Shown one piece after another: positions 1-7,700 of a stretch of 10,402 nucleotides of DNA. The first letter of the stretch is position 1, and each line of letters opens with the position of its first letter. The notes under the pieces are model-generated. The model made no database searches and was not told the DNA's origin. It saw only the letters and a program-made list of their open reading frames with translations. Source of the DNA: Podila epigama (Eukaryota; Mortierellomycota; Mortierellomycetes; Mortierellales; Mortierellaceae); the NCBI GenBank assembly GCA_015679605.1, contig JAAAVE010000182.1, forward strand, positions 17,355 through 27,756, in the 5' to 3' direction. The translations under genes and the position numbers were made by a program.

Positions 1-1075
1 AAAAAAGGTCAATCATGACATGTATCTCTTTCTTGTCTCGACTTGGGTGTGGGGGGCTCTGTCTGGACGCGATTGCAATTTGAGGAAAAAAATAAAAAGA
101 TGAAACGAGAGAAACTCCTTTTGCTGGGAAAATGCAATAATAATAACAATAAGATTGACATTGACGCTCTCTCTCTTTCTCTTCTCTCTCCCTTTCTCTT
201 CTCTCTCCCTTTCTCTTTGTCTCTCCATTTTGTTCGTAATTGGTGGTGGTGGTGGTGGTGTGGTCCCTTTTCTTATTATGACCCTCCCCTCTGCGTTCTC
301 TCGTCAGACAAAGAATGAAAAGAGACAAAGACAGAGAAACAAAGAGAGTGAGAGAAAGACAAGAGCGATTTACAATTGCAATTGAAAAGAAACTCAACAA
401 AAAAGAAGGAGGAGGCAAGGGTCCCTGTTCGAAAACAACGAAGGGTCCTCTTATTGAACTTGTTCCATGGTCATAGCAAACAAAAACAAACATGCATGCA
501 ACCTTACCGTTAACCATCGTTACACTTTTTTTTTCTTGTTTTTTTGAGTTTTCAACACTTGTTTTTATTGCAAACGATGGATGGATGGATGTGCTTGAGA
601 AGATGAATCCTCCTGTTTGATAGTGTCATTTTCCTAGACGTTGAACCATGAACCATGCGTGACATAGACATTGACATTGACATTGACCTTGGTCTGCCTA
701 ATCAACCAATAAAGCTGCGAACGAGGAGGAAAAACGAACAGTGACCTCTCCCGCTCCCTTCCCAGTTGTTGACTTTCTGATACGGTGCCACCCCTGACCC
801 GGCCGTTTGATTTCTTTTATTACTTTTTATTGCATTTCCGCCCTTTTTTTCACTCTTTTTCACTCTATACTGTCGTTCAAGACGAGAGAGGGAGTGTGTG
901 TGTGTGTGTGTGTTGGTGTAGTGTTCAGTTCTGCTCAGGTCGGGGGCCATGGCGTTGCTACACGCACCATGACACCTTTTCTGTCCCGACCCGTCTTGTC
1001 TTGTCCTGTCCTGTCCTGTCCTACGCCTTTTTTTTCGTGTCGTGTCCTGTCTTTGCCATGCCGTTGTAACCAAAG
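1..1075. other. Gene-free upstream region rich in simple repeats
   Basis: I see no credible gene here; the open frames are short and made of CT, GT or TGG repeats. It holds a perfect 17-bp CT tandem duplication (181-214), a TGG run (about 240-262), a GATG/GATGG run (about 577-592), a GACATT repeat (about 661-688), a CCAAT pentamer at 706-710, a GT run (about 894-912) and a GTCCT/GTCTT repeat (about 990-1022). It probably holds the distal promoter of the plus-strand gene at 2075. It could also hold regulatory DNA for a gene lying off the left edge. Confidence 0.6.
181..214 (+). repeat. 17-bp CT-rich perfect tandem duplication
   Basis: Two identical 17-bp copies (181-197 and 198-214, unit starting CTTCTCTC) sit inside a longer pyrimidine tract from about 165 to 230. 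A TGG triplet run follows at about 240-262. This is direct sequence observation; no function is claimed. Confidence 0.85.
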
Positions 1076-1085
1076 TATATAAATA
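1076..1085 (+). promoter_or_regulatory. TATA box of the plus-strand gene
   Basis: TATATAAATA occurs just upstream of a strongly pyrimidine-rich stretch (about 1090-1117). That is the usual arrangement of a fungal core promoter with transcription starting some 25-40 bp downstream. The predicted start near 1105-1120 would give a leader exon running to the GTAAGT donor at 1290 with no ATG in it. A CCAAT pentamer lies about 370 bp upstream at 706. The start site itself is inferred. Confidence 0.6.
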
Positions 1086-1125
1086 ACTCACTTCTTCTCT
1101 CCCTCTTCCTCCTGTCCGTCCGCCC

Positions 1126-1157
1126 GTTCGTCTGTTCGTCTGTTCGTCTGTTCGCCT
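1126..1157 (+). repeat. GTTCGTCT octamer tandem repeat in the leader
   Basis: Three exact GTTCGTCT copies and one GTTCGCCT copy run in strict 8-bp register inside the predicted 5' leader exon. A related octamer array (GTTCGCTT family) occurs at 9081-9136. The copies contain no ATG. Confidence 0.85.
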
Positions 1158-1175
1158 GTTCTCTGCCCTTTCACT

Positions 1176-1195
1176 CCAATCCAATCCAATCCAAT
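1176..1195 (+). repeat. Four tandem CCAAT pentamers
   Basis: CCAAT is repeated four times in perfect 5-bp register, about 90-120 bp downstream of the TATA box and so inside the predicted leader exon. CCAAT is the core site of the Hap/NF-Y complex. A single-helix spacing of 5 bp and a position downstream of the start argue for a simple pentanucleotide repeat, though it could still bind such a factor. Confidence 0.8.
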
Positions 1196-1289
1196 CCACT
1201 CCACACCACATTCGTGCATCCGGACATCCGAACATCCTCATTAACAGCCACTCTCCACTCTTTGTTCTTTGATCCACTATCCTAGCTGG

Positions 1290-1958
1290 GTAAGTGTATG
1301 AAATTTATCTTTGTCTCATTGTTGTCTTTGTGCCTTTTGTGCCTTTTTGTGCCTTTTTGTGCCAATGTGCCAATGTGTGTGTGTCTTTGTACCTGTGTGC
1401 CTGTATCTTTTGTCTTTTTGTGTTCTTTGTGTGTCGCTTTTGTCTTTTTTGTCTCAGTATCCCATCTGGCATGGTCTCTTTCACTCTCCTCCTTCCTGCC
1501 TCTCCCAAAAAAAAGTAAAAAGCGTTGCTTCTTTCAACCATCTTTTCCACGTCCCATCTGTCCCATCTATCCCATCCTAACTGCATTGCATCCCTTCCCC
1601 ATCCCTTCCTCCTCCTTGCACACACACAACATTGATTCACACAGAGACATCCAGGCTCCGTCTCCTTATTTACCTGGCTGTTTGCTATTCTTGATGCAGA
1701 ACTGTTGAATATATTGTTGTTGCCACACACACACTCACACACAAACACACAAAAAACGTCCGTTCATAGCCACTCCCACAAACATAAATACCTTTTATTT
1801 TTTCAATTGCTCTTTTTTTATTTTTTTTATTTTTCATATTTTCATTCTCTTCCGTTCTCTCTCTCTCTTTCTCCTCTCTCTTTCTCTCGTCTAATGCTTA
1901 TGACCCTTCACTGACAATCCCTCGCTCTCGTTCCCTCTACCACAATTGTCACTCACAG
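1290..1958 (+). other. Predicted 5' leader intron of the plus-strand gene
   Basis: A consensus donor (G|GTAAGT) starts at 1290, and the acceptor ACTCACAG ends at 1958 after a pyrimidine-rich stretch. CTAAT (near 1891) and CTGAC (near 1910) are possible branch sites. Neither the upstream exon (about 1110-1289) nor the downstream piece (1959-2074) contains any ATG, while the intron contains several (the first at about 1298). Splicing therefore leaves the ATG at 2075 as the first in the message. At 669 nt it is much longer than the coding introns of the neighbouring gene (156-239 nt). Other acceptors, for example near 1699 or 2060, cannot be excluded. Confidence 0.55.
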
Positions 1959-2074
1959 ACCTCAACATCTTCAACAACTTCAACAGCAACAACAAGAAAG
2001 ACGAAGGAAGAAAGAAAGAATTATCATCATCACCATCACCACCACCATCACCTAGCACAGCATTATTCATCGCT

Positions 2075-4321
2075 ATGGCTCTCCAATATCACATCCGCCA
2101 CGAGGCTCGCATTCGCAAAACAGCACTCACTTACTTTGGACATCAGGGTATTCAAGACCTTGCTGTCCTAGGTGCAATTCTTGGCAACAACATTCGTGAA
2201 ATCGGTCGTTACAAAGTCACCTGTGATGGCACCCTTGTTCAGGGTCAATACTCTATTTACGAACTCATTCATTCTGGCATCCTCTTTGCTACCGGTCGCA
2301 CTAAACCCCGTTGCGCTCGCCGTCGCCGTCGCCGTCAACAGAATCGTATGCGAGTGAAAGGTCAAAGCCAGAATGGCCTTCAGCAACCAGACAAAGAGCT
2401 TGGCGACACTATAATACAAGGAGAGACTCCAACAAGGACATCCTTGTCGACATCAAGAACAGAAGAAGAACAAGCAACAGAGAGAAACTCAGGAACAGAC
2501 GTAGAGTCGACAGCGGGAATCACTGACACTATAATTCGAATCTATCCCACCATGCTCGCCAATCTTTTCCCTGCCGTTGTCTTCAAGGCCCTTCGCAAAA
2601 AATCGCGGCAGCTCCCACGTCTCTCGGACGAGAACTCTGATGAAGACGAGGACAACAACAACAATAACAATAACAACAATAACATGAACATGGGTCCTGG
2701 TTTGTCATCATCGACCTTCACGCTGGCTATGCCCTATCACGCGCGTCGCCGTAGCAGTTCCAGCAGCAGCATTGGTGATGATTATTCAGCCCTGGCCACT
2801 CGCAGACCTAGCAGCGACTCTATTAGCAGCACTCACAGCCATCACTACTACAACAGCAGCACTAGCAGCAACAACAATATCAATGATACCTTTCAAGACC
2901 CATTCCTCATCTCTGCCGGCTCAGTTGTAACTCTCTTGATAAAGCACAAACTCCACCGTGTCAAGGATTTGCCATTGCCACGCGAACTCTGCTTTATGGG
3001 CGCAGCCAGTCTGCCACTGCCACCAGCACTACGTGCAATGCATGTCGCTTGGACCATGGACTTTTTGGCCAAGAAGGTCACCACTCCACGACGTCAGAGA
3101 CGCCAGCAGAGAGATTTACTCCAGATGGACATTGGAAAGGAGAGTGAATGCGTTGAGCAAGTGCCTCTTGGTGGATTGGAGTTTCGACAAGATGTGTATG
3201 CCCATAAACTGGCTACTGCTCGCATTGTGCGTGCTCAACAGCAGAAACATCGACAACAGCAAGGACAAGCAACCTCTTCTGTCCAGCAGCAACAGCTACA
3301 ACAACAGCAGCAGCAGCAGCAACATCATCAACAAAGGCAGACATTGTCTCTTTCATCACCCATGCTTCGAACCTTCCCCTTCAACATCCCAGAGCAAATC
3401 AAGGAGGAAGATGAGGAAGAGGAAGAGACAAAGTCCTTGGAGATTGCACCCGCCGTATCAGAGGTACAGCAGCCCTTACATGAATCCATCCCAGAGCAGA
3501 CGACGACAACGTCATCAGGCACCACAACAGCAGCAGCCAACCCAACTACCACCTGCAATAGTGCTACAGACAACAACACAACCCCACCCACGATCCTGCC
3601 TTCAGCTCGTCAGAGCAAGAGACTCATGCAACAAATCTTGTCACTCGAGAACAAGGTGCCACGATCCGTTCGTAAATGGGCTGTAGCAGCACGGAGCTGT
3701 TTCTCACATGAGCTCATTGCAGAGGACCGACTTGTACAAGAATGGGTTGACAAGCAACGTATCCAAGTCGTGCTCGCCTGTGGTGCTAGTTATCCTCGAC
3801 ACCATAGGCTCTCCTTCACAGAGGCCGCTGCAGCGACTGGTGCAACAGGAGGAGGAGGAGGCGTGACATCCACTGGTTCGCATACTCTGACAAGCAACAG
3901 CTATGGGTCCATGAGTACACACCAAGCAAACGCATCGTCTAATTTTACCAACGGCTCCTCCACCGCCAATGCTACGAATCACATTTCTCAACAGAACAAT
4001 GGCCTCCAACAAAATCAAAACACAGCTCTCAGTCCGTTCCAAGGATCATCCTTTGGTTCGCGTATGAGTTTTGCGGAAGGTGTTCGCTTTGGTCACAACA
4101 ACAACAATAACAACAATAACAACAATATTAACAATGGCAGTTATCCGCCTGGTGCTGATTTTGCACTCTCGCGCCCTGCAAGCGGCATCCTCCCCAATGG
4201 ACCAGGAGCTGATAACCGCCTCAGTGCCAGCCAACAAATGTTGAGCATGCATCTCTGGCTCAGTATCCTGGTCTCGCCCCTCAGTCCACAACAAATGGTT
4301 TATGACCATCTCACCGAATAA
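2075..4321 (+). CDS. Unrecognised 748-residue low-complexity, probably nuclear protein
   Basis: I do not recognise this family. The open frame extends upstream only to a TTG at 1946. The first ATG, at 2075, has a G at -3 and a G at +4 and is the start chosen here; the stop is TAA at 4319-4321. Ordered-looking parts are residues 1-75 (ending in GILFATGRTKP), 150-182 (IIRIYPTMLANLFPAVVFKA), 275-350 (hydrophobic and helical-looking) and 508-582 (helical, charged). A basic cluster at 75-92 with six consecutive Arg suggests a nuclear localisation signal. Low-complexity parts are ten-residue poly-Asn runs at 194-203 and 675-684, Ser/His/Asn-rich 226-270, Gln-rich 387-422, an acidic run 443-451, a Thr-rich stretch 475-505 and a Gly/Ser/Asn-rich 590-690. 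The Asn runs mix AAC and AAT, so they are not one pure DNA repeat. No signal peptide or clear membrane segment is seen. No intron is needed in the coding part. It is convergent with the gene that ends at 4601. A role in gene regulation is possible but is inference from composition alone. Confidence 0.8.
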   Translation: MALQYHIRHEARIRKTALTYFGHQGIQDLAVLGAILGNNIREIGRYKVTCDGTLVQGQYSIYELIHSGILFATGRTKPRCARRRRRRQQNRMRVKGQSQNGLQQPDKELGDTIIQGETPTRTSLSTSRTEEEQATERNSGTDVESTAGITDTIIRIYPTMLANLFPAVVFKALRKKSRQLPRLSDENSDEDEDNNNNNNNNNNMNMGPGLSSSTFTLAMPYHARRRSSSSSSIGDDYSALATRRPSSDSISSTHSHHYYNSSTSSNNNINDTFQDPFLISAGSVVTLLIKHKLHRVKDLPLPRELCFMGAASLPLPPALRAMHVAWTMDFLAKKVTTPRRQRRQQRDLLQMDIGKESECVEQVPLGGLEFRQDVYAHKLATARIVRAQQQKHRQQQGQATSSVQQQQLQQQQQQQQHHQQRQTLSLSSPMLRTFPFNIPEQIKEEDEEEEETKSLEIAPAVSEVQQPLHESIPEQTTTTSSGTTTAAANPTTTCNSATDNNTTPPTILPSARQSKRLMQQILSLENKVPRSVRKWAVAARSCFSHELIAEDRLVQEWVDKQRIQVVLACGASYPRHHRLSFTEAAAATGATGGGGGVTSTGSHTLTSNSYGSMSTHQANASSNFTNGSSTANATNHISQQNNGLQQNQNTALSPFQGSSFGSRMSFAEGVRFGHNNNNNNNNNNINNGSYPPGADFALSRPASGILPNGPGADNRLSASQQMLSMHLWLSILVSPLSPQQMVYDHLTE

Positions 4322-4600
4322 CCGCATACACAACTTGTACCATATACAAAAAAGGCATTAGATTTATATATACTCATAGAAATAAGCAACAAAGCAATAG
4401 CAATAGCACTAACAATAGCAAAAGTAAAAGCAAAAGCAAAAGCAAAAAAAAAAGTCGAATTTCTTTATACAATTTGTATATGTCTTTTTTGCCTCGAATA
4501 TATATATTTTTGTTTCCTGAGATATTCCTGGCTGGGATATGGGTCACCCCCCCCCCCCGCGGATAATGAGCGGGGGGCTCTTTTGACAAGGACTTGTAGG
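4322..4600. other. Spacer between convergent genes (both 3' regions)
   Basis: Only 279 bp separate the two stop codons, so the two transcripts probably end within or across this spacer. It contains an A-rich AAAAGC/AATAGC repeat (about 4381-4455), an AT-rich element (TTTATATATA near 4371, TATATATATTTT near 4499) that could serve 3'-end formation on either strand, and the GC hairpin at 4553-4577. There is no clean AATAAA on either strand that I would assign with confidence. Confidence 0.6.
4553..4577. repeat. GC-only inverted repeat with C12 run
   Basis: CCCCCCGC (4553-4560) and GCGGGGGG (4570-4577) are perfect reverse complements around a 9-nt AT-rich loop. The left arm is part of a run of twelve C (4547-4558), so the stem can slip. 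It begins 23 bp past the stop of the minus-strand gene and so lies in that gene's likely 3' untranslated region. It could slow polymerase or mark a 3' end; that is inference, since hairpin terminators are not the normal RNA polymerase II mechanism. Confidence 0.8.
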
Positions 4601-4727
4601 TCATGTTTTGTCCTTGTTGGGCGGTTGTCCGACCTTTCGCTGACGCAACAAAAGATCCAAATTTGAACGTGAGGATGGTTGAGATGACATATGGCGTTGC
4701 GTAAATAGAGCCGAGGAGGATGTGAAC

Positions 4728-4764
<37 letters not shown>

Positions 4765-7700
4765 CTGACGGTGTTGATAGGATAGTCAGTCTGGGTGCAT
4801 CGTGACGAGGACGACCTCGTGGTGGCGATGAGAATGATGGTGTCGGCGCCGATGCGAACGTTGGTCTATTGCGCAAAGCCAACTGTTGTTGTGTCAAAGG
4901 CAAGATTGGACGTTCTCTCGAAAACCTTGGCCGTTCAGCATACAAAGGTGGGCGGTCCAATCCACTTTGGTTCAATCCCGGTAAAGAACGTGGTCTCTGC
5001 TTAAAACTGTCGTTATATCCTGGTGAAGGTGGTCGGCGTCGTGCTCGTGAAGAGAAGGGGTCCTGCGAGAATGTTGGCACTGAAGGATGGGAGGAAGAAT
5101 GTTCTTCAGAATAAAGCCGCGCTTCCGGCGCCATGTCCTCGTCTATGCCCCAATCCATGTGCCTGTCCATGGGACTGTCCAAGTCCATCTGCATTTCTGA
5201 ATGTGACCGAGAGAGACCGGCTCGCGTCTGTGTTGACATTCGGTAGTGGGTTGGTTTGTGGTGTAACTCGCGTTCCTGTTCATGGCGTCTCAAGCGCTTC
5301 TCTTGAGAGGGCTGGTCAACGGTATGCTGCAGTGGCGCCCAGGTCCTGCCTTCCATGAGTTTCTTCCACTCGATATCGAGTCGCTCAAACTCCTCTCGCC
5401 GTTGTCGCCGTTCCTCTTCTGCTACACGCCGCCGCTCCTTTTCAGCGACCTCCAAAAGCGCCTTTGAAAAAACGCTTCGGTTCTTGTTGGTGATGATGGG
5501 TGCCATGCGGTCACGATAGAGATATTCCAAGTTGGCCTGGCCTTCAGACTTGCTCTGCTCCTTGGGATACGATTGAGACCTTGGTCGAGGTTCATAAGGT
5601 AATTGACACACTTCGCAGTCGCTGCATTCACTTCCAGAACTTGAATAAGAATCGTAGCTGGAACAACTTGAGTCGCACGACTCGTCTCCATCATCTGCCA
5701 ATGAATACTCGATATTCCTGTATTCTTGGTCCTTTGCTCGGAGATCCTGTTCCATTTCTTCCTGTATCTTCTTGATACGATATCGAACTCTTTCCAGTAA
5801 TTGCTTCCTCGCAGCGATTTTCCCATCCTGATTGTAGTACGAGAATAATAAAATGAAATATGGGTTTGTTGTGAGGATGGATAACAAAGTAAGATTTCTG
5901 AATATTTTTTTTATCGCCTTTTGATTTCCGTCCGCTTGAACAACGCTTGAACAAAACAAAACACGTGCTGTTGAATTAATTACCTTATAGTGATCATGGG
6001 CCGATTTACAAGAGGCATCAAAGCTGTTAAAAATGGCCTTTCGTTGGTGCTGTTTGCGAGCAGCGACAATGCTTAATTTTTCATTCCTTCGTTCTTCCAT
6101 CGCATCCAGCTCTGCTAACATGCCCGGATTAGTTCCCGCCTTGATCTGAGCAGCCTCCTTGTCCAACTCGGCACGCTTTTTAGACAGCATTCTGTGATTA
6201 TGCATTTACACATAAAAAAATGCAAAACAAAAGAAGAAAAAAAGGTTAATGGAGGGATTTCGTGAGCAATGAGCAATGTAGTCATGACGCCGCACGCAAG
6301 AAAGAATGAATGAAAGAATGAAAGAAAGAAAGAAAGAAAGAAAGAAAGAAACAAAAGAAAAAGAGACGCCGTACCTTCGTCGGACATTTACGAATTCAGC
6401 CGTGGTATCGGAGAGCCTGGTTTTGGCTTGACGATGTTTCCGCTTCAACTCTTTGGTCAACTCGTCGTCGTCGCTAGCGCTCGAATCGGTTCCCGACATG
6501 TGTCCAGTCAGATTGAGATTGAGATTCAAGTCTTCAATATCTACGATTCCCGGGTGAAAAGAGATGGGAAAGTGGGGGAAGGCAAAGCAAGGAGATCAAG
6601 AACAAAATGACCATGGTCAAGGTGAAGAAAGGAGAATTAAAAGTGAAGAAAATGACACGTTAGTAAGGTAAATAACAAAAAAAAAAAAAAAACATGCAAT
6701 CCCCTTGCGTCATTCGGATATTATCATTCCTTCCGTTGTCTTTATCGTCTGTTCTCGTTGTCGACGAAATCATTCTTACCTCCAAAGGTCGTTTGAATCA
6801 ACTCGTAGGCTTCCGAGTCCACCGAGTCTGGGTTGAAACTGTCGGGGTCATGGAGATGGTTGCGGATGATACGTGTAAGTGCTTCAGCGGCCGAGGCTTT
6901 GGTCTTGAGTTTCTTTTGGCTGATTGTGAAGGCAGCATCGTCCGCCTGTTGGTCACCAAAATGCTCAAAGACTCGACTGGATCGCAGTCTTCGTTGCATG
7001 GGTGTCCGACCCTGATCGTCCCTTGCCTCCTTTGCAGAGTCTCTCGCTGGACTATATCTGTCGGATGCTCCATCGTCATTATCGGATGATACATTGTCAT
7101 TGTCGGACTCTGCTTCATCCTTGTCTGACGCCTCTTCATCCTTATTTGATGCCTCTTCGCCTCTGTTTGATGTTCCTGCATTCTTGTTGGATGCTTCTTT
7201 GTCCATGTTTGACACTCCTGCATCCATGTTGGATGCTTCTTCATCCAAGTTTGATGCTCCTTCATTTATGGCTAACGCTCCTTCATCGTTATTGGATGCA
7301 CCTCCTTCGTGCATATCTGACCCTGTTTCTTCCCTATCTGATGCTTCTTCTCCATCCATGGCTGACTCTTCATAGTCCATGTCCATGTCCTCGTCATTAT
7401 CGCTGTTTGTAATATCTCGCAAGCTCATGTCATCGTCATCCTTGCTCGTTTCCTCATTGTCTCTGTGAATGACACTTGGAGATCTGTCCTCTTCATGATC
7501 CGCCTCCATGTCAACATCGGATGAGCCCTGGCGTGGGCTACCGTCATTGGTCTGTGATGATCCTGCTTTGGTCTTTAAAGGATTGGTTGAATTTGATGTG
7601 GTTGCCCTGTCATTTTTGTCCTCATCCGATGAATCGACAGTTGTAGCCACTGATAATGGGCGACGACGGGATGTGACTTGAATCATTGTAGGCCGCTTTG

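Noticed and set aside
702-1277. 191-codon minus-strand frame over the promoter region
   Set aside because: It consists of translated simple repeats (Thr-His, Gly-Arg, Arg-Thr-Gly-Gln) spanning the TATA box and leader, with no domain-like sequence.
1946-2074. N-terminal extension of the plus-strand gene from a TTG codon
   Set aside because: It has no ATG, the acceptor-like ACTCACAG lies within it, and the first ATG at 2075 has a good initiation context. The stretch is better read as leader.
2958-3686. A 242-codon second open frame inside the 2075-4321 gene
   Set aside because: It starts with GTG, overlaps the real frame by +1 and owes its openness to CAG/CAA and AAC/AAT repeats. Its protein is Ser/Gln/Arg-rich with no domain-like pattern.
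6742-6779. Tail GKNDFVDNENRR and stop as the true end of the 8220 gene
   Set aside because: It begins exactly at a GTAAG donor, and splicing to 6540 restores frame into the acidic start of the Sds3-like part. The tail is most simply intron sequence.
7002-7412. Plus-strand open frames opposite the acidic heptapeptide array
   Set aside because: They mirror the 21-bp minisatellite and read as Leu/Cys- or Ser/Asp-rich periodic sequence. They are shadows of the minus-strand gene.
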